A DNA stretch of 64,000 bases from Borreliella japonica. Its GTDB lineage: Bacteria; Spirochaetota; Spirochaetia; Borreliales; Borreliaceae. This document shows, piece after piece, positions 28,835-38,737 of this stretch (the stretch's first letter is position 1; every line of letters starts with the position of its first letter). A model generated the notes under the pieces. That model made no database searches. It saw nothing but the letters and a program-made list of their open reading frames with translations, and was not told the origin of the DNA. The DNA is taken from positions 124,001 to 188,000 of the forward strand of contig NZ_FMTE01000004.1 of NCBI RefSeq assembly GCF_900099615.1, in the 5' to 3' direction. A program made the translations under genes and the position numbers.

Positions 28835-29760
28835 AAATATTTTTTATAAGCTCTTCTTCTATTGCTTTAGAAGTTTTAAAGGAAGTTATAAAGCATTATG
28901 AAGTGGTGGGAGTTCTGACCTTGCCTGATAAGCCTAAAGGCAGAGGGCAGAAGTTAAGTCAAAATGTAATAAAGGTGGAGGCTATTGCTAAGGATATTAA
29001 AGTTTTTGATCCCTTGACTCTTGATGATAATATATTAAATCTAATTAGAGATTTGAATCCAGATTTAATGTTAGTTTTTTCTTATGGCAAGATATTTAAA
29101 AAAGAATTTTTGGATATTTTCCCAAAGGGGTGTATCAATGTTCATCCTTCTCTTTTGCCCAAATATAGAGGTGTTTCTCCGATTCAATCTGCAATTTTAA
29201 ATGGTGATTCTGTTAGTGGTATTACTATTCAGAGTATGGCTTTGGAAATGGATAGCGGTAACATTTTAGTGCAAAAAAAATTTAAAATAAGATCTTATGA
29301 TACAAGTTATGATATTTCAAAGCTTGTATCAAGTCTTAGTCCAAGCCTTGTTTTGGAGGCTTTAGAAAAAATTAGTAAAGGTTTTGTGGGGATTCCTCAA
29401 AAATCAAGTGAAGCTACTTTTTGTTCTTTTTTTAAAAAAGAATTGGGATTTATAGATTTTAATTTAAGTGCATTTGAGATTAAAAACAGAATTAACGCAT
29501 GCAATCCTTGGCCACTTGCAAGAGCTAGGCTTAATTATAGCGACATTATTTTTCATCGTGCTGATTTTTTGAAAATAGATTTATATAAAGAGAGAAAAGT
29601 AGGAGAAATTGTTGATTTTGATTCTGAGAAAGGATTATTTGTTAATACTGGTGAAGGAATTCTTTTGCTCTTAGAAGTTCAAAGACCTGGAAGAAAGGTT
29701 TTAGATTTTAAGTCTTTTTATAATGGGAGTAGACAGCTAATAGGACAAGTGTTTTCTTAA
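28831..29760 (+). CDS. fmt: Methionyl-tRNA formyltransferase
   Basis: Formylates initiator Met-tRNA using 10-formyl-tetrahydrofolate. The N-terminal formyltransferase domain shows LPDKPKGRGQKL and the active-site region INVHPSLLPKYRGVSPIQ with the catalytic Asn, His and later Asp (MALEMDSGNIL). The C-terminal OB-like domain begins near residue 205 (RINACNPWPLARARL). Length is typical at 309 residues. The start ATG overlaps the def stop. The required folate cofactor connects it to folD at 62.7 kb. Confidence 0.96.
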   Translation: MKIFFISSSSIALEVLKEVIKHYEVVGVLTLPDKPKGRGQKLSQNVIKVEAIAKDIKVFDPLTLDDNILNLIRDLNPDLMLVFSYGKIFKKEFLDIFPKGCINVHPSLLPKYRGVSPIQSAILNGDSVSGITIQSMALEMDSGNILVQKKFKIRSYDTSYDISKLVSSLSPSLVLEALEKISKGFVGIPQKSSEATFCSFFKKELGFIDFNLSAFEIKNRINACNPWPLARARLNYSDIIFHRADFLKIDLYKERKVGEIVDFDSEKGLFVNTGEGILLLLEVQRPGRKVLDFKSFYNGSRQLIGQVFS

Positions 29761-29773
29761 ATAGGAGGGATAT

Positions 29774-30835
29774 ATTAGTTTCAATAATAATGACAATCTA
29801 GAAAATAAATTTTCTAATGCAGATGAATTGCTTGAAAGTAAATTGGATTTGGCTCAGAGTTGCAAAAATTGTAATAATGAAATGTTGATTTTGCCTAAAA
29901 CTACGATCAAGGCATTGCTTTTGGTTATTTTTGGATCTTTAATTGTTTCTTTTGCAATTTTCTTTATGGTTTTAGAAAATAAAGAGATTACAGTTGTTCC
30001 GAATCTTTATTCTCTTACTATTGAAGATGCTATTATTGAATTACAAAGAAAAGAGTTGATTCCTCATATTGAATTTAAATTTTCTTCAAGTGCTCTTGAC
30101 AAAGGAAGAGTGATAGAACAGGGACCAAAACCGGGAACTGTTTTAAGGCATAGCAATAAGGTTATAATTTTCATTAGCAAAGGGGCTATAATAAATAGAG
30201 TTGATAGTTTTATTGGCAAAAACATTGACGATGTTATCATCAATTTAAAGGCTAATTCTTTTGATAATTCCAAATTACTTTACCATATTGTTAAGCCCCT
30301 TGAGGTTGAAAGCGAATTGCCAAAAGGTATAATAATTCGTCAAAATCCGTCACCAGGTAGTCAAATATCAAGTTTAACAGATCTTCAGTTTTTAATTAGT
30401 AAGGGTAAAGATCATTTAGAAAAATATGTTAAAAATTATATTGGAATTTATTATAAGGATGCGATTGCTTCTCTTCTGAACGATAGTATTAGTTTTGACA
30501 TTGATTTGGTAGATAAGGACGATTTTGGAAATGTTGTTTTTCAGTCTATTCCACCTGGAACTAAAATAAGCGAATCAGATAAAATTTTAATTACTATTGC
30601 AAAGCCTAAGGTTGATAATAAAATTGTTTTTGGAATTTTGAATTATAAATTAAGGCAACATCCATCTTATGTTGATATGTCTGTTAGGTTAAAAGGTTCG
30701 GATGGTGAAAATTCTTTGATTTATTTCTTTAAATCGAAAGGAGGGTTGATTAAATTGCCCTATGAGGCTTACAAAGGCTCTACGATTGAACTTTATATTT
30801 ATGACAAGCTTTTCAATCAAACAGTTATAAATTGA
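29774..30835 (+). CDS. PASTA-domain membrane protein
   Basis: This protein has an N-terminal cytoplasmic tail with a CKNC pair, one membrane helix (ALLLVIFGSLIVSFAIFFMVL) and three or so extracytoplasmic PASTA repeats (VVPNLYSLTIEDAIIELQRK, then IGKNIDDVI, then YIGIYYKDAIASLL). PASTA domains commonly bind cell-wall muropeptides, but no kinase or transpeptidase domain is attached. Start choice: TTG at 29828 lacks a ribosome site. The strong AGGAGG at 29763-29768 points to an in-frame ATT at 29774, 5 nt downstream. I give the ATT start, with that part uncertain. It ends exactly where convergent rsmE ends. Confidence 0.82.
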   Translation: MSFNNNDNLENKFSNADELLESKLDLAQSCKNCNNEMLILPKTTIKALLLVIFGSLIVSFAIFFMVLENKEITVVPNLYSLTIEDAIIELQRKELIPHIEFKFSSSALDKGRVIEQGPKPGTVLRHSNKVIIFISKGAIINRVDSFIGKNIDDVIINLKANSFDNSKLLYHIVKPLEVESELPKGIIIRQNPSPGSQISSLTDLQFLISKGKDHLEKYVKNYIGIYYKDAIASLLNDSISFDIDLVDKDDFGNVVFQSIPPGTKISESDKILITIAKPKVDNKIVFGILNYKLRQHPSYVDMSVRLKGSDGENSLIYFFKSKGGLIKLPYEAYKGSTIELYIYDKLFNQTVIN

Positions 30836-31552
30836 TTATATGTTAATTAGTTTCGATACAGTAATAATGGATGCAGCAAGTATGGCCGTTTCAGTTCTTA
30901 GGATATTTGGAGATATATTGTAAGAGGAAAAATTATATTGCGTTATTAGCTGTTTTTCTTTTTCTGTAAATCCTCTCTCAGGTCCTACAATAATGGTTGC
31001 ATTTTTTACTTGTTCGATATCAATTAAATTTTTTTTGCTATTTTTTTCAAGCAATATTTTTATTCCAAAATTTTTTTGTTTAATATATTGAAGACTGTCT
31101 TTCAAATTTTTCATAATTTTTATTTTTGGTAAGTACGTTATTCCTCCCTGCATCGCTCCTTCTATTAAATGTTTTTCGTAATCATTGTTTTTAAAAATTT
31201 TAGAATTTAAATATGATTTTTCAGTAAGCTTAGTATTGAAAAAAATTATTTCGTATATTCCAATACTAGCAAGTTCTTTTATGATTCTCTTGGCAACAAT
31301 TGGTCTTATTATTCCAATTAGTACATTTAATTTTTTGAGTTTATTAGATTCCCCTATTTTAAAGATGTTATTGAAAAATAGTTTTTTATCTTTTTTGTAA
31401 ATGCAATGGTAAATGTTTTTTTCTCCAAGAATGCCAAATTTAAATTTGTCGTTATCTTTTAATTTTAAGATTTTAACAAGATGTTCTGCTCTAGTGTCAT
31501 TGAGTGAAATTCCTATTTTAAATTCATTAAAAGTTATTAACATTAGATTCAT
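30836..31552 (-). CDS. rsmE: 16S rRNA m3U1498 methyltransferase
   Basis: RsmE methylates U1498 of 16S rRNA using SAM. It is a SPOUT-fold enzyme with the deep-knot motifs IIVGPERGFTEKE and LRTETAILAA near the C-terminus and an N-terminal PUA-like domain (EHLVKILKLKDNDKFKFG). The 238-residue length is normal. It is a single minus-strand gene between two plus-strand groups; its stop abuts the stop of the PASTA gene. Confidence 0.94.
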   Translation of the reverse strand: MNLMLITFNEFKIGISLNDTRAEHLVKILKLKDNDKFKFGILGEKNIYHCIYKKDKKLFFNNIFKIGESNKLKKLNVLIGIIRPIVAKRIIKELASIGIYEIIFFNTKLTEKSYLNSKIFKNNDYEKHLIEGAMQGGITYLPKIKIMKNLKDSLQYIKQKNFGIKILLEKNSKKNLIDIEQVKNATIIVGPERGFTEKEKQLITQYNFSSYNISPNILRTETAILAASIITVSKLINI

Positions 31553-31622
31553 TTTATAATTCCTTATTATTAATATTGTATTTGTGATATAATTTTAAGT
31601 CGATAGGGGGCATGTAGAATAT

Positions 31623-31976
31623 ATGGCTATTTCTTTAACCAAAGAACATTTTGTTACTAAAATTTTTGATTATAAGAATAATAAAGAGTGGAGTTTTAGA
31701 GGCGAGAGACCTGCTATAATTGATTTTTATGCCGATTGGTGTGGTCCATGTAAAATGCTCTCTCCGATTTTTGAAAAACTTTCTAAAAAGTATGGGAATA
31801 GTATTGATTTTTATAAGATAGATACAGATAAAGAACAAGATATTTCTTCTGCGCTTGGAGTGCAAAGTCTTCCAACTATTCTTTTTATTCCTATTGATGG
31901 CAAGCCAAAGGTTTCTGTTGGCTTTTTGCAAGAAGATGCTTTTGAAAATATAATTAAGGATTTTTTTGGTTTTTAG
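31623..31976 (+). CDS. trxA: Thioredoxin
   Basis: A small cytoplasmic dithiol oxidoreductase. The active site DWCGPCK (usually EWCGPCK) and the cis-proline segment SLPTILF are present. At 117 residues it is slightly longer than classic thioredoxin, with an N-terminal extension. The ribosome site AGGGGG lies 12 nt before the ATG, which is rather far. A closer ATG at 31612 is followed at once by TAG, making a start-stop pair that might tune initiation. Confidence 0.95.
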   Translation: MAISLTKEHFVTKIFDYKNNKEWSFRGERPAIIDFYADWCGPCKMLSPIFEKLSKKYGNSIDFYKIDTDKEQDISSALGVQSLPTILFIPIDGKPKVSVGFLQEDAFENIIKDFFGF

Positions 31977-32058
31977 TTTGCAAAATAAAATAATTCAATG
32001 CCATGGCAAGCAAATTATTTTATAAGTTATATATGGATTATTCTAGGGTATAGTTAAT

Positions 32059-32517
32059 TTGTCCAAATCTGATTTGAATTTATTGATAGAAAATATTAAA
32101 TTTGAACATTTTAGTGTTTTTTATGATTTTATTTTATCTGTTTTAAATACTCTTTCTATTAGTGATTTTGAACTTTCAGTTATTCTTTGTGATAATGCTT
32201 ATATACAAAAATTAAATAATAAATTTAGAAACAAGAACGAGCCAACCGATGTTCTTTCTTTTAATTATAATGAACTTAGCGAAGATTTGGTTGATGGTAT
32301 AAACTATAAAATACAAGGAGATCTTATAATATCTTTTGAATATTTAAAATTTAGTGCTCAAGAGTTTAATGTTGAAATTTATGAAGAACTTCAACGTGTT
32401 ACTATTCATGGAATTTTGCATTTAATGGGATATGAACATGAAACTAATGATTTTCAAAAGGAAGGTATGTTGATTCTTCAAGAAAATATCTTAAGAAAAA
32501 ATAAAAGGGTATTTTAG
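32059..32517 (+). CDS. ybeY: YbeY endoribonuclease
   Basis: YbeY is a metal-dependent RNase involved in 16S rRNA 3' maturation and ribosome quality control. The zinc motif [12 protein letters not shown] (H-x3-H-x5-H) is intact near residue 114, and [15 protein letters not shown] is the other conserved block. The length of 152 residues fits. The start is TTG at 32059. It is followed with no gap by the CBS-domain gene, the common bacterial order ybeY-corC. Confidence 0.95.
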   Translation: MSKSDLNLLIENIKFEHFSVFYDFILSVLNTLSISDFELSVILCDNAYIQKLNNKFRNKNEPTDVLSFNYNELSEDLVDGINYKIQGDLIISFEYLKFSAQEFNVEIYEELQRVTIHGILHLMGYEHETNDFQKEGMLILQENILRKNKRVF

Positions 32518-33294
32518 ATGTTGGGATTTTTTAATTTTAAAAACAAGAAGAAGAAAGGAAGCCCAAAAAATGATCTTGAAGATAAGTCGAATATTGAAAC
32601 TTCTTTGGTAAAAAATTTCAATGCTCTTAAAGAGACTATTGTAAAAGAGATTATGATTCCTAGGATAGGAGTTATATTTGTTGATTACGCTAAGAGTAAG
32701 GACGAGCTTTTAAAGGTTGTAACATCTAGCAGTCATTCAAGATTTCCTGTGTATCATGGCACTATTGACAATATTGTTGGGATAATCCATACAAGAGATG
32801 TGCTATTGCACATGTGTAAAAAAGATTTCTACGAAATAGATTTAAAAGATATTATGCGAAAGGTTATGTTTGTTCCTGAAAGCAAAAAAACAGACTCTCT
32901 TTTAAAAGAATTTCAAGAAAATCATGTACATATTGCAATTGTAGTTGATGAGTATGGTGGGGTTTCAGGGCTTGTGACGCTTGAAGATATTCTTGAAGAG
33001 ATAGTGGGTGACATTCAGGATGAATTTGACAATGAGCTTGATGAAATAGTTCGTCTTGATGATGGGTCTTATCTTTGTGATGCGAGAATTTTAATAGAGG
33101 ATTTAAATGAAAAGCTTAATTTAAATTTGCCAAATGGAGACTTTGATACTCTTGGCGGTTTCGTTTATGATCTTTTTGGGAGGATTCCTTTGAAAAATGA
33201 AAAGGTAGAATATAGTAATTTGGTTTTTTCAATTAAAAATATGCATCAAAGAAATATTAAAGTGATAAAGATTTCCGAGAAGGAAGGTTTATGA
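32518..33294 (+). CDS. CBS-domain protein of the CorC/TlyC type
   Basis: The 258-residue soluble protein has a pair of CBS domains (VKEIMIPRIGV and LKDIMRKVMFVPE) and a C-terminal CorC_HlyC transporter-associated domain (GDFDTLGGFVYDLFGRIP). There is no N-terminal DUF21 membrane domain. CorC-type proteins are linked to Mg/Co efflux, and TlyC homologues were once called hemolysins, which is not shown. CBS pairs often bind adenosyl ligands. It directly follows ybeY and overlaps the TPR gene by 4 bp. Confidence 0.9.
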   Translation: MLGFFNFKNKKKKGSPKNDLEDKSNIETSLVKNFNALKETIVKEIMIPRIGVIFVDYAKSKDELLKVVTSSSHSRFPVYHGTIDNIVGIIHTRDVLLHMCKKDFYEIDLKDIMRKVMFVPESKKTDSLLKEFQENHVHIAIVVDEYGGVSGLVTLEDILEEIVGDIQDEFDNELDEIVRLDDGSYLCDARILIEDLNEKLNLNLPNGDFDTLGGFVYDLFGRIPLKNEKVEYSNLVFSIKNMHQRNIKVIKISEKEGL

Positions 33295-35261
33295 ATTTTA
33301 ATAGATTTTTTATATTATTCCTTTTAAATTTTAGTGTTCTATTGGGCAGTGATACCACAGCATTAGGGCATTATCAAAAGGCCCATGAGTACTATTTATC
33401 TAAAAGGTATTATGATGCTATTGATGAACTTGTTGAGGCTATAAAAATTAATCCCAATTATTATGAAGCTTATAAATTTATTGCATCAATTTATTATTCT
33501 CTTAAGATATATACTCAAGCGCAATTTTTCATAGAGAAAGCTTACAAAATGTCTAACGAAGACACTGAATATAAAATTCTTTATGCAAATATATTGTTAA
33601 AAAATAATAAAATTGATCAAGCAAAAAAAATCTATTCTGAGATTTTAGTTAAACAGAGAAATAATATTGATGCTTTGGTTGGACTTGCTTCGATTTTTGA
33701 AAAAAATGGATTGTTCATAGCTGCTGCTAATTATTATTTATCTATTCTTGATTACAGTCAAAATAATTATAGTGCATTTGAACATCTTGTTGATATTTAT
33801 CAAAGGCTAGGAATGCATGACAAGATTAGACATTTGATAAATAAAGTTAGGGTAAATTTTTTATCTTTCCCAGATTTTCATAAAAGAGTAGCTGAATTTT
33901 ACATTAGTAGTAATAACTTGGGGCTTGCCGAAAAGTATGCTTTAAATTATTTGGCTTTAATTGAAAGTTCTTACAAAGATTTTGGAGTTGTTGATGCATA
34001 TCGATTGCTTGCGCTTGTTTATTTGCATGAATTTAAATATGAAGATGCAATAAATGCATTACAGAATGCTATTTTGGTTGATAAAGATTCTGATGAACTT
34101 TATTATTTATTGGGATATTCTTATTTAAAATTTGGGAATGTTGAAAAGGCTGTTTTAAATTTGGAGCGGGCTAAAGATCTTAAAAAAGATTTAGAATTTT
34201 ATAATATTGCTCTTGAGGAGAGTTTTTTTGCATCTAATTTTAGAAATTTTTTGGAAAATAATTCCAATGCTAAAATTTCTAAGCATTATGAAAATGAAGG
34301 GTTTAAAGCTTTTAAATCTTTAAATTTAAACAAAGCATTGTTTAATGCAAAAAATGCTGTTGATATTTGGCCTGATAATGATAGTGCTAGATTTTTGCTT
34401 TCAAAAATCTATAAGCTTATGAATTTAGATATTATGGCTTATGAGCAGCTTTTTTATTTGGTAAAACAGAGAAATTCTACAGATTCTAGAATTTTGGATT
34501 TTTATGATGTTGTGTCTTTTGATGTTAGAAAGTCTTTATTTTATAAATATGGATATAAAAGTATTGCTGATTTTAATAAGCTTTATGATGACAGAATGGT
34601 TTATAGGATGGCTATTTTCACTCAAAGTGAGAATAAGTTTTTTGGGGCAAACGATTTGATATTAAGATTTGCTGAAAGGGTTCTTGAGCGTAATTTAAAT
34701 ATAGAAATAGTTAACTATAATTTTGATTACAATAAAAATAGAGATTATTTGATTAATAATTTTTCAGAAGGATTTTCTTATTCAAGAAATAATAATTTGG
34801 ATTTATTTTTAATTTTTGATTTTAATGCAGATGTTTTAAAAAATACAGCTACTTTGGCGGTGAATGTTTTTTCAGGGAAAACAGGAATTAAGGTTACTTC
34901 TTTCTCTTATGATGTGGGAGGTGCTAATTATTTAAGTAATGCTTTAAATTCTCTTTCTAAAGATTTTCATGATTATTTGCCCAAAAAAGGAAAGATCCTT
35001 CAAATTAAAAATGATGATGTTCTTATTAATCTTGGTCAAGTAAGCGGTGTTGTAAATGGAGATATTTTTTTAATTCTTAAAGAAGGTGCTTTAAATAATG
35101 GTGCTAGAGATTCTGGTTTTATTGTTTACAAAAAATCAGATATTTTGGGGGAGATTTTAATTGAAGATATAAGTGATTATATTTCTAGAGGTACTATAAA
35201 ATCTTCTACTTTTTTAAAAGATTATATTCAAGAGGGAGCCACTGTGCTTGTAAAAAGATAG
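33291..35261 (+). CDS. Exported tetratricopeptide-repeat protein
   Basis: The 656-residue protein begins with a signal peptide (FFILFLLNFSVLLGS). Residues ~25-300 contain about seven tetratricopeptide repeats (ALGHYQKAHEYYLSKRYYDA is the first; ELYYLLGYSYLKFGNVEKAV is a later one). More helical repeats follow up to ~400. The C-terminal ~200 residues are of a different, beta-rich kind (ILQIKNDDVLINLGQVSGVV). TPR exported proteins often scaffold envelope complexes. It ends just before a strong promoter for gap. Confidence 0.85.
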   Translation: MNFNRFFILFLLNFSVLLGSDTTALGHYQKAHEYYLSKRYYDAIDELVEAIKINPNYYEAYKFIASIYYSLKIYTQAQFFIEKAYKMSNEDTEYKILYANILLKNNKIDQAKKIYSEILVKQRNNIDALVGLASIFEKNGLFIAAANYYLSILDYSQNNYSAFEHLVDIYQRLGMHDKIRHLINKVRVNFLSFPDFHKRVAEFYISSNNLGLAEKYALNYLALIESSYKDFGVVDAYRLLALVYLHEFKYEDAINALQNAILVDKDSDELYYLLGYSYLKFGNVEKAVLNLERAKDLKKDLEFYNIALEESFFASNFRNFLENNSNAKISKHYENEGFKAFKSLNLNKALFNAKNAVDIWPDNDSARFLLSKIYKLMNLDIMAYEQLFYLVKQRNSTDSRILDFYDVVSFDVRKSLFYKYGYKSIADFNKLYDDRMVYRMAIFTQSENKFFGANDLILRFAERVLERNLNIEIVNYNFDYNKNRDYLINNFSEGFSYSRNNNLDLFLIFDFNADVLKNTATLAVNVFSGKTGIKVTSFSYDVGGANYLSNALNSLSKDFHDYLPKKGKILQIKNDDVLINLGQVSGVVNGDIFLILKEGALNNGARDSGFIVYKKSDILGEILIEDISDYISRGTIKSSTFLKDYIQEGATVLVKR

Positions 35262-35262
35262 T

Positions 35263-35292
35263 TTGACACTTGTTGTTAATTTATGATTTAAT
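35263..35292 (+). promoter_or_regulatory. Strong sigma-70 promoter of the gap-pgk-tpiA-secG run
   Basis: A perfect TTGACA (35263-35268) is followed after 18 bp by TTTAAT (35287-35292). It lies between the TPR gene and the gap start at 35336. The ribosome site GGAGG (35324-35328) stands 7 nt before the ATG. Confidence 0.75.
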
Positions 35293-35335
35293 AATTCTAG
35301 TAAGAATAAAATCAAAAAAAATCGGAGGATTTTGT

Positions 35336-36343
35336 ATGAAATTGGCTATTAATGGTTTTGGTCGTATTGGTAGAAATGTTTTTAAGATTGCTTTTGAAAG
35401 AGGAATTGATATTGTAGCAATAAATGATTTAACAGATCCTAAAACCCTTGCACATCTTTTAAAGTATGATTCTACTTTTGGAGTATATAATAAAAAAGTT
35501 GAGTCAAGAGATGGTGCTATTGTTGTTGATGGAAGAGAAATAAAAATTATTGCTGAGAGAGATCCAAAAAATCTTCCTTGGGGAAAGCTTGGAATTGATG
35601 TTGTAATTGAATCAACAGGTGTTTTTTCATCAGCAACTAGTGATAAGGGGGGGTATCTTGATCACGTAAGTCATGCTGGAGCCAAGAAAGTTATTTTAAC
35701 AGTTCCTGCCAAGGACGAAATTAAAACAATAGTTCTTGGTGTAAATGATCAGGATATTAATTCTGATTTAAAAGCCGTATCAAATGCTTCATGTACAACC
35801 AATTGTTTGGCACCTCTTGCGAAAGTGCTTCATGAATCATTTGGAATAGAACAAGGACTTATGACAACTGTTCATGCTTATACAAATGATCAAAGAATTT
35901 TGGATCTTCCTCATTCTGATCTTAGACGAGCAAGGGCTGCTGCACTTTCTATTATTCCAACTTCAACCGGTGCTGCAAAAGCCGTTGGACTTGTTTTGCC
36001 TGAACTTAGGGGAAAGTTGAATGGGACTTCAATGAGAGTGCCTGTACCAACAGGTTCAATTGTTGATTTTACGGTTCAACTCAAGAAAAAAGATGTTACA
36101 AAAGAAGAGATTAATTCTGTTCTTAGAAAGGCATCAGAAACACTCGAGCTTAAAGGTATCTTAGGGTACACTGAAGATCCGATTGTATCTTCAGATATAA
36201 AGGGAAATTCCCATTCTTCTATTGTTGATGGTCTTGAGACAATGGTTCTTGAAAATGGATTTGCAAAGGTGTTGTCATGGTATGATAACGAGTTTGGATA
36301 TTCTACAAGAGTGGTTGATCTTGCTCAAAAATTAGTAAAATAA
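35336..36343 (+). CDS. gap: Glyceraldehyde-3-phosphate dehydrogenase
   Basis: The enzyme oxidises glyceraldehyde-3-phosphate with NAD+ in glycolysis, the main energy route of Borrelia. The Rossmann motif is [12 protein letters not shown] at the N-terminus. The active-site segment [12 protein letters not shown] holds the catalytic cysteine, and [12 protein letters not shown] is near the end. ATG at 35336 is chosen because it begins the conserved [12 protein letters not shown] and has a good ribosome site; an in-frame upstream start at 35270 would lie inside the promoter. A run of seven G bases occurs in the gene at 35647-35653. Confidence 0.98.
   Translation: MKLAINGFGRIGRNVFKIAFERGIDIVAINDLTDPKTLAHLLKYDSTFGVYNKKVESRDGAIVVDGREIKIIAERDPKNLPWGKLGIDVVIESTGVFSSATSDKGGYLDHVSHAGAKKVILTVPAKDEIKTIVLGVNDQDINSDLKAVSNASCTTNCLAPLAKVLHESFGIEQGLMTTVHAYTNDQRILDLPHSDLRRARAAALSIIPTSTGAAKAVGLVLPELRGKLNGTSMRVPVPTGSIVDFTVQLKKKDVTKEEINSVLRKASETLELKGILGYTEDPIVSSDIKGNSHSSIVDGLETMVLENGFAKVLSWYDNEFGYSTRVVDLAQKLVK
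35647..35653 (+). repeat. G7 homopolymer inside gap
   Basis: Seven G bases encode Lys-Gly-Gly in the coenzyme domain of GapDH (SDKGGYLDH). Slippage would shift the frame about one third into the gene. Confidence 0.85.
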
Positions 36344-36373
36344 GTAGAAATGCTTGTAAGGTAATAAAATAAA

Positions 36374-37555
36374 ATGTCAATAAAAACAGTAAAAGATTTT
36401 AATAGCTTTGCGGGCAAGCGAGCTTTAGTAAGGTGTGATTTTAATGTTCCCCTAAAAGAGGGGAGCATTAGCGATGATACTAGAATTAAGGCTGCATTGC
36501 CTACAATAGAGTATCTAAAAGAAAGAGGGGCTAGGATTGTACTTGTAAGTCATTTGGGTAGACCAGAGGGCAAGAAAAATCTTAAGTACTCTCTTAAACC
36601 CATTGCCAATAGATTGTCAGAGCTTTTAGGTCAAGATGTCAAGATGCTTTCTGATTGCATTGGAAGCGAAATTGTAAATAATACTTTGCAAATGAAGGAT
36701 GGCGATGTTGCATTGCTTGAAAATGTAAGATTTTATGCAGAAGAAGAGAAAAACGATAAAAGTTTTGCAAAAAAACTTTCTGAGAATGGAGATGTTTTTG
36801 TAAATGATGCCTTTGGAGCAGCTCATAGAGCTCATGCTTCAACCGTAGGTGTTTCTGATTATTTGCCATCTGTTGGTGGATTTTTAATGGAAAAAGAAGA
36901 CAAATTTCTTGGGGAAGTGTTAAAAAATCCCGAAAGGCCATTTGTTTCGATTATTGGTGGGTCTAAGGTTTCTTCAAAGATTGGAGTACTAGAATCACTT
37001 TTATCAAAGTCAAATGTAGTTGTGATTGGTGGTGGAATGGCTTATACTTTTTTACATTCCAAAGGATATTCTATAGGTAAATCTCTTTTAGAGATCGAAT
37101 ATATTGATATAGCTTCTTCTTTTCTAAAGAAAGCAAAAGAGTTAGGTGTTGAAGTAATTTTACCACTTGATCACGTTGTAGCGGACGATTTTAATAAAAA
37201 TTCTACTCCTGAATATATTGATTCTTTTAATATTCCTGAAAACAAGATTGGCATGGATGTTGGAGTTAATACTTTAAAAGAAATTGAAAAGGTTGTAAAA
37301 ACCGCCAAGACTGTAATTTGGAATGGTCCCCTTGGTGTATTTGAATTTGATTCATTTTCAAAAGGAACTGCCAAGGTTGCTGAAATGGTAGCATCTTGCT
37401 TGGGTTTAACTATTGTTGGTGGTGGAGATTCTGTTGCAGCTGTTAATAAATTTAGTTTATCTGATAAGATCACTCATGTTTCAACAGGTGGCGGTGCTTC
37501 ACTTGAATATCTTGAAGGGAAGATTTTGCCAGGTATTAAGGTTTTGGAGAAGTGA
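36374..37555 (+). CDS. pgk: Phosphoglycerate kinase
   Basis: Transfers phosphate from 1,3-bisphosphoglycerate to ADP, giving ATP in glycolysis. Motifs seen are RCDFNVPLK (N-terminal substrate site), [23 protein letters not shown], and the nucleotide-binding GGGDSVAAV with STGGGASLE at the C-terminus. At 393 residues it has the normal length. It lies 30 bp after gap and its stop is 1 bp before the tpiA start, so the three enzymes form one transcription unit. Confidence 0.98.
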   Translation: MSIKTVKDFNSFAGKRALVRCDFNVPLKEGSISDDTRIKAALPTIEYLKERGARIVLVSHLGRPEGKKNLKYSLKPIANRLSELLGQDVKMLSDCIGSEIVNNTLQMKDGDVALLENVRFYAEEEKNDKSFAKKLSENGDVFVNDAFGAAHRAHASTVGVSDYLPSVGGFLMEKEDKFLGEVLKNPERPFVSIIGGSKVSSKIGVLESLLSKSNVVVIGGGMAYTFLHSKGYSIGKSLLEIEYIDIASSFLKKAKELGVEVILPLDHVVADDFNKNSTPEYIDSFNIPENKIGMDVGVNTLKEIEKVVKTAKTVIWNGPLGVFEFDSFSKGTAKVAEMVASCLGLTIVGGGDSVAAVNKFSLSDKITHVSTGGGASLEYLEGKILPGIKVLEK

Positions 37556-37556
37556 A

Positions 37557-38318
37557 GTGAGAAAAACGTTTTTAGCGGGAAATTGGAAAATGCATTATAC
37601 GAGCGCAGAAGCTTCTATTGTTGCAAAAGAAATTGCAGCTGGAGTTAAGGCTTTAAAAGATGATTTTGTAATAATGATAACTCCCCCATTTACGGCTTTG
37701 TCTAAGGTTTCAGAATGTATTAAGGGCAGTAATATTCTTCTGGGTGCTCAAAATATGTCTTATATGGAAAGTGGGGCAAGAACAAGCGAAATTTCACCTT
37801 CGATGCTTTTAGAATTTGGAGTAGAATATGTTATACTTGGTCATTCTGAATGTAGATTGTATTTGGCAGAAACAGATGAAATAATAAATAAAAAGATTCG
37901 TGCAGGGCTTAAGCATTCCTTTAAGTACTTAATTCTTTGTGTTGGAGAAACTCTTGATGAAAGAGATTCTGGAAAAACTTTAGATGTTGTTTTAAATCAG
38001 GTTAAAAAGGGTTTAGATTGTGTTTCTGAATCAGATATTAAAAGAATAATTTTAGCTTATGAACCTGTTTGGGCAATTGGAACGGGCAAGACCGCAACTA
38101 AGGAGGAAGCAGAAGAGGTTCATAAAGCAATTAGGCTTGAGATTATGAAGCTTTATTCAAAGTCAGTTTCAGATAATGTTATAATTCAGTATGGAGGCTC
38201 TGTTAATTCAAACAATATAAAAGAGCTTATGAATCAGCCCAATATTGATGGTGCGTTAATAGGTGGAGCATCTTTGAAGGCTGAATCTTTTTTATCTATA
38301 ATTAATAATAGTTTTTAG
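37557..38318 (+). CDS. tpiA: Triosephosphate isomerase
   Basis: Interconverts dihydroxyacetone phosphate and glyceraldehyde-3-phosphate. The substrate lysine is in AGNWKMH, the catalytic histidine in LGHSECR, and the catalytic glutamate in [13 protein letters not shown]. The phosphate loop is YGGSVNSNN. The true start is GTG at 37557, one base after the pgk stop and 7 nt after GGAG. An open frame that begins at 37413 merely runs backwards through pgk. With this start the protein has 253 residues, the normal length. Confidence 0.97.
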   Translation: MRKTFLAGNWKMHYTSAEASIVAKEIAAGVKALKDDFVIMITPPFTALSKVSECIKGSNILLGAQNMSYMESGARTSEISPSMLLEFGVEYVILGHSECRLYLAETDEIINKKIRAGLKHSFKYLILCVGETLDERDSGKTLDVVLNQVKKGLDCVSESDIKRIILAYEPVWAIGTGKTATKEEAEEVHKAIRLEIMKLYSKSVSDNVIIQYGGSVNSNNIKELMNQPNIDGALIGGASLKAESFLSIINNSF

Positions 38319-38332
38319 TTAAGAGGTTTATT

Positions 38333-38695
38333 TTGGGTTTAGTTAGATTTTGTATTTTTATGATTTTTGTTATTGTTTCGATTTTTATTATCCTTTTAAT
38401 TTTAATTCAAGATGAGCAGGGTGATGGAATAGGCGGTGTTTTTGGAGGTGGTAGTTCTTCTATTTTTGGGGCAAAGTCTTCAAGCGTTGCTGTAAAAATT
38501 ACTGGATTTTTTATAGCGTGCTTTTTTGTCTTTGTAGTTTTGTTATCTTTTATGAATACTAGAAGAGCAGATAATAGCTTTTTAGATGATATAAAGACGG
38601 AGAATAAGAATAGTTCGACTTTCTGGAATAATGAGAATAATGAATCAGATACTAATATTAATGAAATTAAAGAAAAAGATATGAAAGAGAAATAA
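38333..38695 (+). CDS. secG: Preprotein translocase subunit SecG
   Basis: The small inner-membrane subunit of the SecYEG protein channel. Two hydrophobic helices (~1-25 and ~55-80) flank the glycine/serine-rich loop GIGGVFGGGSSSIFGAKSSS, which is diagnostic. The ~40-residue charged tail is longer than usual. The start is TTG at 38333 with AAGAGG upstream. It is the last gene of the glycolytic run, a common bacterial tpiA-secG neighbourhood. Confidence 0.93.
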   Translation: MGLVRFCIFMIFVIVSIFIILLILIQDEQGDGIGGVFGGGSSSIFGAKSSSVAVKITGFFIACFFVFVVLLSFMNTRRADNSFLDDIKTENKNSSTFWNNENNESDTNINEIKEKDMKEK

Positions 38696-38737
38696 TTTAA
38701 ATTGATTTCCGTTGTATTATGTTATGAGTGGTATTTA

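Noticed and set aside
32518..33294. CBS protein as a hemolysin
   Set aside because: The TlyC/hemolysin label is historical; the domains indicate a CorC-type accessory protein and nothing shows membrane lysis.
35270..35335. 22-residue extension of GapDH
   Set aside because: It overlaps the promoter and the ribosome site; the conserved Rossmann start is at 35336.
37413..37556. N-terminal extension of triosephosphate isomerase
   Set aside because: It lies wholly inside pgk in another frame. GTG at 37557 has correct ribosome-site spacing and begins the conserved N-terminus.
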